Shown here piece by piece: positions 10,055 to 18,731 of a DNA stretch of 64,000 nucleotides (positions within the stretch are counted from its first letter, which is position 1; the number at the start of each line of letters is the position of its first letter). The stretch is from Winogradskyella sp. PC-19 (GTDB taxonomy: Bacteria > Bacteroidota > Bacteroidia > Flavobacteriales > Flavobacteriaceae). Where the stretch lies: NCBI RefSeq assembly GCF_002163855.1, contig NZ_CP019332.1, positions 1 to 64,000 of the forward strand. Direction: 5' to 3'. The notes beneath the pieces were generated by a model that did not search any database, was not told the origin of the DNA, and saw nothing but the letters and a program-made list of their open reading frames with translations. A program made the position numbers and the translations under genes.

Positions 10055-10675
10055 TTAAGACTTGTTTTTATTTATTTCGTCTTGTAATTGACGTCTTACT
10101 TTCTGTTCACGTTCTAATGCGATGCGTCGATGCTCTTCAAATTCTGTTTCGACTTCTTCAAGTTTTTGTTTAGCTGCTTTTGTAGAAGAATTACTGCTTT
10201 TAAAACGAAAAAGGAAAAACAAAGCTAAAGCTAATAAGCCAGCGATAATACTCCACATTAAAACATTATAACCTGTTTTACTCATCTGAATACCAAATAA
10301 CGACATGCTATCTTTCTCGGCATTAGTATTTGTAAGTTCAGTTTGAGTGTTACCTAACTTAGATTTCAAAGACTCAATTTCTTTTGCTTGACTAGTAACT
10401 CTCTTTTCAGAGCTATCTAATTTTGCATACGTAGTTTTCAATGAATCTAAAACATGAGCCTTTAAGGTTAGAAGTGAACTGTATTTTACAGCTTCATACT
10501 TCTGTCCGTTGGTGCCTTTAAAGTTTCCTGATTTACGAAATATATATTCAAACTGACTGTCAATTGTTCCGCTATCTAATGATAGGTCTTCGTCTTCAGT
10601 TGTTGTCTGTGCTATTGAGAATGTAAAGCTTAGTGATAATGCTAGTAAAAGTAATGGTTTGGTTATGTTTTTCAT
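10055..10675 (-). CDS. Secreted/membrane coiled-coil protein
   Basis: 206 residues starting at ATG 10675 (MKNITKPLLLLALSLSF); the upstream extension of the frame runs into the gap terminator and is not expected to be translated. There is a signal peptide to about residue 22 (FSIAQ), a periplasmic part with a coiled coil (about 75-125), one transmembrane helix (about 137-158), and a charged C-terminal coiled coil. From memory, flavobacterial relatives are sometimes labelled tRNA (guanine-N1)-methyltransferase, apparently a carried-over name, since nothing here resembles TrmD. Function unknown. Confidence 0.8.
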   Translation of the reverse strand: MKNITKPLLLLALSLSFTFSIAQTTTEDEDLSLDSGTIDSQFEYIFRKSGNFKGTNGQKYEAVKYSSLLTLKAHVLDSLKTTYAKLDSSEKRVTSQAKEIESLKSKLGNTQTELTNTNAEKDSMSLFGIQMSKTGYNVLMWSIIAGLLALALFFLFRFKSSNSSTKAAKQKLEEVETEFEEHRRIALEREQKVRRQLQDEINKNKS

Positions 10676-10746
10676 TTTTAATTGTGTTAGGTTAAGGCGT
10701 GTCCAATATAGGGATTTTAACATTATTTCTTTAGTTTGTATAAACA

Positions 10747-10773
10747 AATAGCCTTACAATTTGTAAGGCTATT
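10747..10773 (-). terminator. Terminator of gap
   Basis: A perfect inverted repeat, AATAGCCTTACAA / TTTGTAAGGCTATT, 37 bases past the GAPDH stop. The T tract on the minus strand is interrupted (TTTGTTTATA), so termination may be partial. Confidence 0.7.
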
Positions 10774-10809
10774 GATATACGTCAAAAAGTATATTTTAGA
10801 TTTTTTGAT

Positions 10810-12258
10810 TTAGTAATATGTATAGCGTCTTACTTTTGATACATATTTGGCTAAGCGAATCACTTGATGGCTATAACCATATTCATTGTCATACCAAATA
10901 TAAAGCACAGCATTTTTGCCGTCGGCTCTTACAATCGTCGCTTTACTATCATAAATTGAAGGGGCAGAGCTGCCAACAATATCACTAGATACAAGCTCGT
11001 CACTCATTTCGTACTTTATTTGCTCCACCAAATCACCTTCAAGAGCATACTTTTTCATTAAAGTATTCATAGCATCAACAGAAGTTTTTCTGTCTAACTC
11101 TAGATTCAAGATAGCTAATGACCCGTTAGGAACAGGAACTCTAATCGCATTTGATGTTAATTTTCCTTCTAAAGACGGTAATGCTTTACTAACTGCTTTT
11201 CCTGCACCAGTTTCAGTAATTACCATATTTAGTCCTGCTGCTCGACCTCTTCTATATTTATTATGATAGTTGTCTACTAAGTTCTGGTCATTAGTATAAG
11301 CGTGAATTGTCTCTAAATGACCAGTTTTTACACCATAAGAATCTTCAATAGCTTTTAAAATTGGTGTAATAGCATTAGTTGTACAAGAAGCTGCCGAAAA
11401 GATTTTTACTTTATCAGGATTGTGTTCTAAGTGATTAACACCATGTACAATATTTGGAATACCTTTTCCAGGTGCAGTTAATAAAACTTTTGATGCGCCT
11501 TTAGCTTTTAGATGTCTGCTTAAGGCTTCTTTATCTCTAAAGGCACCTGTATTATCAATAACTAATGCGTCATTAATGCCGTACTTCGTGTAATCTATTT
11601 CTTCTGGTCCTTTTGCAGAAATTATATTTACAGTGGTTCCATTAATAATTAGGGCTTCGTTTTTTACGTCAACAGATACAGTACCAGAAAAGTCACCATG
11701 TACAGAATCATTTCTTAAAAGTGAAGCTCTCTTTTCTAAAACTGTAGCGTCAATTGCACCACGTGTTACTATAGCTCTTAAGCGCATTTGACTACCTTTT
11801 CCAGTTTTTGTCATTAACTCTCTGGCTACCAAACGTCCAATACGACCAAAGCCATAAAGCACAACGTCTTTTGGTTTAATACCGTTACTGTCTTCGGCAT
11901 TTTTTAGTTTGTTAGCTACAAAACTTAAAGCATTACTATGCTTTTCATCTTCTAAATGATACTCATAAGTTAGTTTACCAATATCTAATTTTGAAGGTGG
12001 TAAATCTAACTGGTTTATAGCTTTAGCAATTTCTACAGAATCAAAGATTGAAATAGGTTTCTGTACGAACTCACCAGCATACTCATGTAAATTTAAGATA
12101 TCACTGACAGTTCTGTCGATAAGTGGGTTTCTGAAAATCACTAATTCAATAGATTTCTCATACCATAAGTCATTAAGAATTTTGATAAATTCTACAGTAG
12201 CACGACGTCTGTCTGCTTGAAAAGCTAATTCTTTTTCGTAAGTGTCTTTTACGGGCAT
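10810..12258 (-). CDS. gap: Glyceraldehyde-3-phosphate dehydrogenase, long Bacteroidota form
   Basis: Converts glyceraldehyde-3-phosphate to 1,3-bisphosphoglycerate in glycolysis or gluconeogenesis. At 482 residues it is about 140 longer than classical GAPDH. The extra sequence is an N-terminal region (1-130) of mainly helical, charged character. The Rossmann motif GFGRIGR is at 136-142, the catalytic Cys292 lies in SAASCTTNAITP, and the C-terminal NEYGYSHQVIRLA is complete. The N-terminal extension is a known feature of some Bacteroidota GAPDHs; its function is not known to me. It has its own promoter (12329-12336) and terminator. Confidence 0.95.
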   Translation of the reverse strand: MPVKDTYEKELAFQADRRRATVEFIKILNDLWYEKSIELVIFRNPLIDRTVSDILNLHEYAGEFVQKPISIFDSVEIAKAINQLDLPPSKLDIGKLTYEYHLEDEKHSNALSFVANKLKNAEDSNGIKPKDVVLYGFGRIGRLVARELMTKTGKGSQMRLRAIVTRGAIDATVLEKRASLLRNDSVHGDFSGTVSVDVKNEALIINGTTVNIISAKGPEEIDYTKYGINDALVIDNTGAFRDKEALSRHLKAKGASKVLLTAPGKGIPNIVHGVNHLEHNPDKVKIFSAASCTTNAITPILKAIEDSYGVKTGHLETIHAYTNDQNLVDNYHNKYRRGRAAGLNMVITETGAGKAVSKALPSLEGKLTSNAIRVPVPNGSLAILNLELDRKTSVDAMNTLMKKYALEGDLVEQIKYEMSDELVSSDIVGSSAPSIYDSKATIVRADGKNAVLYIWYDNEYGYSHQVIRLAKYVSKVRRYTYY

Positions 12259-12328
12259 TGTGTTGTGTGTTAGTTGTCTTTTAATGCAAAAGTTTTGAGA
12301 TTAACCAAAACTGCCTCCAAATTTTCGG

Positions 12329-12336
12329 CAAAAATA
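12329..12336 (-). promoter_or_regulatory. gap promoter -7 box
   Basis: Minus-strand TATTTTTG matches TAnnTTTG, 71 bases before the gap ATG. The -33 element is not clear, but the position fits a single-gene transcription unit after the protease terminator. Confidence 0.5.
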
Positions 12337-12378
12337 CTATATTTCAAACGTTTTCGTAGCGTGTTTTAAAAAAAATAA

Positions 12379-12411
12379 AAACCCTTCAGAATTTGGACTT
12401 CTAAAGGGTTT
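12379..12411 (-). terminator. Terminator of the DegP-like protease gene
   Basis: Inverted repeat AAACCCTT (12379-12386) / AAGGGTTT (12404-12411) with an inner AGAA/TTCT pair, 24 bases after the protease stop. The A/T-rich flanks give a T run on the minus strand. Confidence 0.75.
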
Positions 12412-12434
12412 AATTTATTTGTGTTTTGAGTATT

Positions 12435-13850
12435 TTATTTAAAGATTATCTCTCTTCTATTTAAGCCTCTGTCTAAAAATTCAAGGCTTTTAATTTCTTT
12501 AGAAAAATCATTACCATATTTTTCTTTAAAAGTATTTAAGTCATCAATGGATTTCAATACTTTACCATTTATAGCTGTGATTATATGCCCTTCTCTTAAT
12601 CCAACTTCTTCATAAAAATATCTGTTGGAGTTTTTATAAATCATAACACCTGCATCAAGTTGAGGAAACTTTTTCTTTGCTGCATTAGGGATTTCTCCAA
12701 ACTGCATATTCATAAACTCAAGGTATAATTCCTCTCTTTTTGTAAGTGTAACAGGGATTGTTTTTAATTCGTTTCCACGTAAAATTTCAACATTAACGAT
12801 ATCATCAACGCTTTTAGTCTTTATATATCCAGATAATTCTGAAAATTTGTTAATCTCAATATTATCCAATTTCTTAATAATATCACCAGATTTTATCCCA
12901 GCAATACCAGCTCCTGCCTTCTCATCTACATCACTTACATATACACCCTGAATTTCATCTACGCCTAATTCTTTGGCTTCTTTTGTTTCTCTTCGTAATG
13001 CTGAAATTCCTAAAATGACATCCTGTACATCACCAAACTCCATAATATCTTCAACAATCTTTCTAGCAATATTACTTGGTACTGCAAAAGAATAGCCTAC
13101 ATAAGAACCTGTTTGCGACGAAATAGCGGTATTGATTCCAACTAATTCTCCATTAACATTAACTAAGGCACCACCAGAATTACCCGGATTAACAGCTGCA
13201 TCTGTTTGGATAAAAGATTGTCCGCCAGATAAATCACGAGATTTGGCACTAATTATACCTGCAGTTACAGTAGATGTTAGATTAAAAGGGTTTCCAACCG
13301 CTAAAACCCATTCGCCAATTTGTGTAGCGTCAGAATCTCCAAAAGTTACAAACGGTAATTCATCTTCAGTATCAATTTTTAAAAGCGCTATGTCATTCTT
13401 GGCGTCAGTACCGACTAATTCTGCCATATACGTTTTATTATCATTTAAGGTAATAGAAATTTCTACTGCTCCTTTTATAACATGGTTGTTAGTAATTATG
13501 TGTCCGTCAGGAGAAATGATAACACCAGAACCTGCTCCAGCTAATTGTTTACGCTCAACTTGTCGGTTACTAAAAATATCTCCCCAAGTTTGAGGTCTCT
13601 TATTGATTTGAGTATTCTTTACGTGTACAACAGCATCAATCGTTTTGTTTGCAGCCGTAATTAAATCAGGTCGTTCAGTATTTGTCAGCAATGCATTGCT
13701 TGTAGATGTTGGTACGTATACAGGTAATTGCGTTGTTGTTTCAGTGTTGGCAATTTGAGTATCGTCTTTTTCAACAAATAGCTTATAACCACCAAGGGTT
13801 AATAGACCACCTAATGCCGAAACGCATACTAATGTCAAAATCTTCTTCAT
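12435..13850 (-). CDS. Periplasmic DegP/DegQ-like serine protease with two PDZ domains
   Basis: An envelope quality-control protease of the HtrA family. The 471 residues comprise an N-terminal signal anchor (about 4-23), a trypsin-like domain (about 65-265) and two PDZ domains (about 275-375 and 390-471). The catalytic triad is complete: His123 in TNNHVIKG, Asp153 in KNDIALLKID, Ser225 in NPGNSGGAL. It is a single-gene unit divergent from dapF. It is likely the general envelope-stress protease; no sigma-E-type site was recognised. Confidence 0.94.
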   Translation of the reverse strand: MKKILTLVCVSALGGLLTLGGYKLFVEKDDTQIANTETTTQLPVYVPTSTSNALLTNTERPDLITAANKTIDAVVHVKNTQINKRPQTWGDIFSNRQVERKQLAGAGSGVIISPDGHIITNNHVIKGAVEISITLNDNKTYMAELVGTDAKNDIALLKIDTEDELPFVTFGDSDATQIGEWVLAVGNPFNLTSTVTAGIISAKSRDLSGGQSFIQTDAAVNPGNSGGALVNVNGELVGINTAISSQTGSYVGYSFAVPSNIARKIVEDIMEFGDVQDVILGISALRRETKEAKELGVDEIQGVYVSDVDEKAGAGIAGIKSGDIIKKLDNIEINKFSELSGYIKTKSVDDIVNVEILRGNELKTIPVTLTKREELYLEFMNMQFGEIPNAAKKKFPQLDAGVMIYKNSNRYFYEEVGLREGHIITAINGKVLKSIDDLNTFKEKYGNDFSKEIKSLEFLDRGLNRREIIFK

Positions 13851-13959
13851 TTTTTTCAGTTTTAAGTTCTACTATTTAACGTTTAAAATTATATAATTAT
13901 TGATTTTTAAATTCAACTTTAACTACGATTTAACACCAAGGTTTAAGGTGTTTTATTCT

Positions 13960-13967
13960 TATATTTG
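13960..13967 (+). promoter_or_regulatory. dapF promoter -7 box, near-leaderless
   Basis: TATATTTG is a perfect -7 box ending only 7 bases before the dapF ATG (13975). No good -33 element was found, so the call rests on the -7 box and position. Confidence 0.5.
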
Positions 13968-13974
13968 CTTGATT

Positions 13975-14757
13975 ATGATAATAGATTTTTATAAATATCA
14001 AGGTACAGGCAATGACTTTATTATTATCGATAATAGGTCGTTATCGTTTGATAAAACTAACGGCAAAAATATTGCCAAACTCTGCGACCGACGTTTTGGC
14101 ATAGGAGCAGATGGATTAATTCTTTTAGAGAACCATGCTGATGTAGATTTTCGAATGGTATATTTTAATGCTGATGGCAACGAGAGCAGCATGTGTGGTA
14201 ACGGCGGTAGATGTATTACAGCTTTTGCTAAGTTTCTTGGTGTAATTGATAGTACCACTACTTTCGAAGCTATTGATGGTATGCATAAAGCAGAAGTAAA
14301 TGCAAACATAGTTAGTCTACAAATGAAAGATGTTTCTAATATCGATACATTTGACTCTCATTCGTTTCTTGATACAGGTTCTCCTCATCATGTGCAGTTG
14401 GTCAATAATTTAAAAGAGTTTGATGTAAAATCTAATGGCGAAAGATTAAGATACGGTTCGCCTTACAACGAAGTTGGTTCTAATATTAATTTTGTGAATC
14501 AGATTTCGGATAGCAAATTTGCTGTAAGAACATATGAGCGTGGTGTTGAAGATGAAACTTTATCTTGTGGTACTGGTGTAACTGCAGTAGCAATCGCAAT
14601 GCACAAAATAGGGAAAACCATCTCGAAAAAGATTACTCTAGAGACAGAAGGTGGCGAATTAAATATAGCTTTTGATGTTACTGATACTGGAGACTATTGT
14701 AATGTCTGGCTTATCGGGCCAGTAAACCAAGTGTTTAAAGGACAAGTTTCATGGTAA
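13975..14757 (+). CDS. dapF: Diaminopimelate epimerase
   Basis: Interconverts LL- and meso-diaminopimelate for lysine and peptidoglycan synthesis. The ATG at 13975 (MIIDFYKYQGTGNDF) is chosen over an upstream in-frame ATG at 13900 because the family N-terminus starts here and a -7 box lies just before it. The resulting 260 residues match the usual length. Both catalytic cysteines are present: Cys74 in MCGNGGRC and Cys198 in SCGTGVTA. It heads an operon with the GNAT gene (7-base overlap) and probably mltG. dapA lies 17 kb away. Confidence 0.96.
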   Translation: MIIDFYKYQGTGNDFIIIDNRSLSFDKTNGKNIAKLCDRRFGIGADGLILLENHADVDFRMVYFNADGNESSMCGNGGRCITAFAKFLGVIDSTTTFEAIDGMHKAEVNANIVSLQMKDVSNIDTFDSHSFLDTGSPHHVQLVNNLKEFDVKSNGERLRYGSPYNEVGSNINFVNQISDSKFAVRTYERGVEDETLSCGTGVTAVAIAMHKIGKTISKKITLETEGGELNIAFDVTDTGDYCNVWLIGPVNQVFKGQVSW

Positions 14758-15275
14758 CATTAAAAGGCAAACATATTTATCTTAGAGCGCTTGAGCCAGA
14801 GGACTTAGATTTTGTTTACAAGATTGAAAATGATGAAAACATATGGCACCTAAGTCATACACAAAGACCTTATTCTCGGTTTTTAGTAAAGCAGTATTTA
14901 GACAATGCACATCTAGATATTTATGAAGCCAAACAAGTACGCCTAGTAATTTCGAGTTATGAAAATGAGACTTTAGGACTAATCGATATTTTTGATTTTG
15001 ATTTTAAAAATAAACGTGCCGGTATTGGTATTGTAATTACTGAAGAAGAGAATAGAGGTAAAGGCTTCGGGCAAGAAGCTTTGACTTTGTTAATTAATTA
15101 TTGTTTTGAGCAATTACACTTAAAACAATTGTATTGTAATATTGCTGAGAATAATTCAGCAAGCTTAACACTTTTTGAAAGTAGAGGCTTTCAAAAAATA
15201 GGATTAAAAAAAGATTGGAATTATACTAACGAAGGTTATACAAACGAATACCTTCTTCAACTTATAAATAAATAA
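14751..15275 (+). CDS. RimJ/RimL-type GNAT N-acetyltransferase
   Basis: 174 residues with the GNAT layout of the RimL/Acetyltransf_3 group: KHIYLRALEPEDL at the N-terminus, ITEEENRGKGFGQEAL as the acetyl-CoA loop (about 96-111), then NSASLTLFESRGFQKIG. The acceptor is unknown; relatives acetylate ribosomal proteins or small amines. The ATG overlaps the end of dapF by 7 bases and the stop is one base before the mltG ATG, so the three genes are a tight operon. Confidence 0.92.
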   Translation: MVTLKGKHIYLRALEPEDLDFVYKIENDENIWHLSHTQRPYSRFLVKQYLDNAHLDIYEAKQVRLVISSYENETLGLIDIFDFDFKNKRAGIGIVITEEENRGKGFGQEALTLLINYCFEQLHLKQLYCNIAENNSASLTLFESRGFQKIGLKKDWNYTNEGYTNEYLLQLINK

Positions 15276-15276
15276 A

Positions 15277-16320
15277 ATGTACATCAAAAAAATACTTTGG
15301 GCTATTGCAATCATCGGATTAATTGCTTTTGCAGCAATTGCATATTATTTTTATAATGCTATGTTTAACCCAAATACCAAGTTCGAAGAGAATGTCAAAT
15401 ATATATTCGTTTCAGAGGATGATACTTATATTGATGTACGAAAACAATTGATTCCACTTCTAAATGATATTGATGGATTTGATGCTTTGGCAAAGCAGAA
15501 AAAATATGTTTCTAACGTTAAGTCAGGAAAATATCAGATAAAAAAAGGAATGAATAACAATGAGATTATAAATTCTATTCGCAGTAATAGTATTCCTGTA
15601 AAGTTATCTTTTAATAATCAGAATTCTCTTGAAAGCCTAGCTGGTCGAATTTCAACTCAAATAGATGCAGATAGCCTTAGTCTTTTAGAAGCAATGACAA
15701 ATCCTGAATTTCTTGCTAAAGCAGAGTTAAAAAGTGAAACAGCTTTAGGAATGTATTTACCTAATAGCTATCAAGTATTTTGGGATATTTCTGCTAAAGA
15801 ATTTGTTGATAGAATGTACAAAGAATACAGCAGGTTCTGGAACACTGATAGATTAGCAAAAGCTAAGGTACTTAATTTTTCGAAAGATGAGGTAATGGCA
15901 TTGGCATCAATAGTTTATGAAGAATCAAAACAAAAAACAGAACAACCACGAGTTGCAGGTGTTTATATTAATCGTTTAAAAATTGGTATGCCGCTTCAAG
16001 CTGACCCAACATTAAAATTCGCAGCGTATAAATTGCCTAAATATAAAAACACAATCATAAGACGTGTACTTAATGTGCATAAAGAAATAGACTCGCCTTA
16101 CAATACATATAAGTATGCAGGTTTACCACCAGGATTAGTAACTATGCCTGATTTATCTGCAATTGAGGCAGTTTTAAATTATGAAAAGCACGATTATTTA
16201 TATTTTGCTGCAGACCCCAAAAAGTTTGGTTTTCATCGATTTGCAAAATCTTTGAGTCAACATAATAATAATGCACGTGCTTACCATAAATACTTAGATA
16301 AACAAGGTATTAGAAAATAG
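15277..16320 (+). CDS. mltG: Endolytic murein transglycosylase
   Basis: Cleaves nascent glycan strands at the inner membrane and is thought to set the length of new peptidoglycan chains. The 347 residues have one N-terminal transmembrane helix (about 7-28) followed by the YceG domain. Glu215 in ASIVYEESKQ aligns with catalytic Glu218 of E. coli MltG, and the following AGVYINRLKIGMPLQADPT is the family signature. It lies directly downstream of dapF and GNAT, which ties it to cell-wall synthesis. Confidence 0.95.
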   Translation: MYIKKILWAIAIIGLIAFAAIAYYFYNAMFNPNTKFEENVKYIFVSEDDTYIDVRKQLIPLLNDIDGFDALAKQKKYVSNVKSGKYQIKKGMNNNEIINSIRSNSIPVKLSFNNQNSLESLAGRISTQIDADSLSLLEAMTNPEFLAKAELKSETALGMYLPNSYQVFWDISAKEFVDRMYKEYSRFWNTDRLAKAKVLNFSKDEVMALASIVYEESKQKTEQPRVAGVYINRLKIGMPLQADPTLKFAAYKLPKYKNTIIRRVLNVHKEIDSPYNTYKYAGLPPGLVTMPDLSAIEAVLNYEKHDYLYFAADPKKFGFHRFAKSLSQHNNNARAYHKYLDKQGIRK

Positions 16321-16323
16321 TCT

Positions 16324-17229
16324 TTGAAAAAATCTTTAATCTTTATATCGATTAGTTTTTGTGTTGTTTTTACAACTTTCGGGCAATCAAAAATTAATCA
16401 GTTTTTAAAACCTAGCGATACTCTTAATAAATCAAGACGTAATGCCTTAATCATTACTCAATCTTCCTTGGCTGCAGTAACTTTAATTGGTTTGGACCAG
16501 TTATGGTATGCTGATTTTAAACGTTCAAAATTCAGAACAACCAATGACAATAGTCAATGGTTACAGATGGACAAGTTAGGTCACGTATATGCTTCATATC
16601 AAATAGGAAGAGTAGGTGCAGAGTCACTAAGTTGGACGGGAGTTTCAAGAAAAGACCAGTTAATCTATGGAGCGACTTTAGGCTTTACATTTTTAACGGC
16701 AGTTGAGGTTTTTGATGGTTTTTCTGAAGAATGGGGTTTTTCTTGGGGCGATATGCTAGCTAATGCTGGCGGAACAGGATTATATGTTGGTCAAGAATTA
16801 CTATGGAAAGAACAGCGTATAGCTTTGAAATACTCATTTAGTAAAACGGATTTTGCGCCATTAAACCCAAATAAGCTTGGTAATGGATTTACAGAAGAAT
16901 TCCTCAAGGACTATAATGGTCAAACGTATTGGTTAAGTTTTAATTTAAATTCTTTTCTCAAAACTGATTTTATTCCCAATTGGTTGAATTTTGCATTTGG
17001 TTATGGTGCTGATGGTATGCTTACTGGAAAAGATGATAATTTAGTATTCCCAAACCAAGACAGGTACCGTCAATTTTATATGAGTTTTGATATAGATTTA
17101 ACACGAATAAAAACAAATTCTAACCTGCTAAAAACACTTTTTAGCGTTTTTAATACTGTAAAGGTGCCAATGCCAACATTGGAGTTTAACGGAAAAAATG
17201 GCGTAAAAGCCCACTATATATACTTTTAA
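16324..17229 (+). CDS. DUF2279 outer-envelope protein
   Basis: A 301-residue exported protein of the DUF2279 family. It uses a TTG start at 16324, three bases after the mltG stop; no ATG precedes the obvious signal peptide (MKKSLIFISISFCVVFTTFG). Conserved-looking parts are QMDKLGHVYASYQIGR and EEWGFSWGDMLANAGGTGLY, resembling small helical/glycine-rich membrane-facing segments. The C-terminus has beta-strand periodicity. Function unknown; the position after mltG suggests an envelope role. Confidence 0.85.
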   Translation: MKKSLIFISISFCVVFTTFGQSKINQFLKPSDTLNKSRRNALIITQSSLAAVTLIGLDQLWYADFKRSKFRTTNDNSQWLQMDKLGHVYASYQIGRVGAESLSWTGVSRKDQLIYGATLGFTFLTAVEVFDGFSEEWGFSWGDMLANAGGTGLYVGQELLWKEQRIALKYSFSKTDFAPLNPNKLGNGFTEEFLKDYNGQTYWLSFNLNSFLKTDFIPNWLNFAFGYGADGMLTGKDDNLVFPNQDRYRQFYMSFDIDLTRIKTNSNLLKTLFSVFNTVKVPMPTLEFNGKNGVKAHYIYF

Positions 17230-17271
17230 TCGAGTTTAAAGTGTTGATTTTCAGTATTGTTAATTTTGTCG

Positions 17272-17279
17272 TATCTTTG
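17272..17279 (+). promoter_or_regulatory. -7 box of the lysozyme-like gene
   Basis: TATCTTTG, a perfect TAnnTTTG match, 55 bases before the ATG at 17335 and 42 bases after the DUF2279 stop. The -33 region is T-rich but not distinct. Confidence 0.6.
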
Positions 17280-17334
17280 CAGCGAATTTTGAAAGCACTA
17301 GTTTATAATTAATGTTTTATTAAAATTTACTGTT

Positions 17335-17994
17335 ATGAACAAAAAAATAGTATCTAATGTTATAGCGCCTTTTGCAGTATGTTTTCTTATTGCTCTTGCG
17401 CTTTATCCTACAACTATTCTTAATCCAGAACAATATTCCACAGATGGACTAGAGTTAGATTTTGATGCGCCAAAGGAGATTGCTATGGTCGAAAAGAAAC
17501 CTGATGCAAAAAACGAAAAGGTATTTACTCCATATTTAGGAAAATCATTTCAAGCTTTCAAAGAAGCTTTAGCTTTTAAAGAATCTCAGGGTAATTATTT
17601 TACGGTTAACACTTTTGGGTATTTAGGCAAATATCAATTTGGTAGAGAAACCTTGGAGATGATTGGTATTTACAATCCTGACTTTTTCTTGCAAACACCA
17701 GATTTACAAGAGAAAGCATTTATCGCTAATACAAAACGAAATAAATGGATTCTAAGAAAGGATATAAAGCGTTTTGTTGGCAAAAAGATAGGTGGAGTAC
17801 TAATTACAGAGTCTGGTATTTTAGCAGCTGCTCATTTGGCGGGACCAGGAAGTGTAAAGAAATATCTGAGAAGCTACGGTTCTCAAAATTTTGCTGATGG
17901 CTACGGTTCTACAGTACGCTATTACATGAAACGCTTTGCGGGTTATGACACTACATTTATTACTCCTGACCGTCGCGCTAAAGTTTCTATTTAA
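17335..17994 (+). CDS. Lysozyme-like/SLT-fold exported protein
   Basis: 219 residues with an N-terminal membrane anchor or signal (about 8-27), a short linker, and a lysozyme-like domain (about 70-205). Glu83 in AFKESQGNY sits like the catalytic Glu of SLT transglycosylases (the ES-G motif). It is followed by GYLGKYQFGRETL and, further on, AAAHLAGPGSVKKYL, which resembles the goose-type/SLT helix. Relatives are often called peptidoglycan-binding or LysM proteins, although no LysM repeat is visible here. It probably acts on peptidoglycan in the periplasm. Its end overlaps the convergent methylase gene by 4 bases. Confidence 0.8.
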   Translation: MNKKIVSNVIAPFAVCFLIALALYPTTILNPEQYSTDGLELDFDAPKEIAMVEKKPDAKNEKVFTPYLGKSFQAFKEALAFKESQGNYFTVNTFGYLGKYQFGRETLEMIGIYNPDFFLQTPDLQEKAFIANTKRNKWILRKDIKRFVGKKIGGVLITESGILAAAHLAGPGSVKKYLRSYGSQNFADGYGSTVRYYMKRFAGYDTTFITPDRRAKVSI

Positions 17995-18704
17995 TCTTTT
18001 TGTAAAATAAATATTGCAGGTCGCTTGTGAAAGTCTTCTGTATTTGATTTCCAGGATTTTGCAGTTTTTGTTTTTATGAATTCTGTTGGCAATGTTAGAT
18101 CACAAGCTACGCACACTTTTGTATTTGGATGTAATGTTGTAGCCAAATCAGCCAACATTTGATTGTTTCTGTATGGCGTTTCAATAAACAATTGTGCTTG
18201 ATTTAATTCTAAAGAGCGTCTTTCTAAGGTTTTAATTTGTTGTTTGCGTTCTTGTTTGTCAATAGGTAAGTACCCATTAAAAGCAAAGCTTTGTCCGTTC
18301 ATACCTGAGCTCATTAAGGCCAGTAATATCGATGAAGGACCAACAAGTGGTACAACTTTAATGTTTAATTCATGTGCTATACTAACAATGTCTGCACCTG
18401 GGTCAGCAATCGCTGGACAACCAGCTTCAGAGATAATTCCCATAGGAACACCTCCTAAACATGGGTTTAAAAACGACTGTAATTCTGATTCTTGAGTATA
18501 TTTATTTAAAACCTTAAGTTTTAAACTTGGTTGAGGTTTATTAGGAACTACACGTTTTATAAAACGTCTTGCCGTTTTTTCATTTTCAACGATATAATCG
18601 TCAAGTTCTTCAATAATTTTCTTTATAGAAAGTGGTAAAACTTCTAATGGTGGATTGTCACCAAGTCGAGTAGGTATGAGATAGAGTTTGCCTTTAGTTT
18701 CCAT
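17991..18704 (-). CDS. RsmI-like tetrapyrrole-methylase-family SAM methyltransferase
   Basis: A 237-residue member of the TP-methylase fold. GKLYLIPTRLGD, GIISEAGCPAIADPG and VPLVGPSSILLALMSSGM are the SAM-site loops shared with RsmI (16S rRNA C1402 2'-O-methylase). However, the AEDTRHT segment that RsmI carries after the first loop is replaced by VENEKTARRFIK, and the protein is about 50 residues shorter than E. coli RsmI. It is therefore best called a divergent RsmI paralogue of unknown target. It lies downstream of the LMW phosphatase gene. Confidence 0.88.
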   Translation of the reverse strand: METKGKLYLIPTRLGDNPPLEVLPLSIKKIIEELDDYIVENEKTARRFIKRVVPNKPQPSLKLKVLNKYTQESELQSFLNPCLGGVPMGIISEAGCPAIADPGADIVSIAHELNIKVVPLVGPSSILLALMSSGMNGQSFAFNGYLPIDKQERKQQIKTLERRSLELNQAQLFIETPYRNNQMLADLATTLHPNTKVCVACDLTLPTEFIKTKTAKSWKSNTEDFHKRPAIFILQKD

Positions 18705-18731
18705 GACTCAAATATAGCCAAAGTATATAAT

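Noticed and set aside
13132-13593. 153-codon open frame antisense to the DegP-like protease
   Set aside because: Lies fully inside a well-supported protease gene; its translation has no family features.
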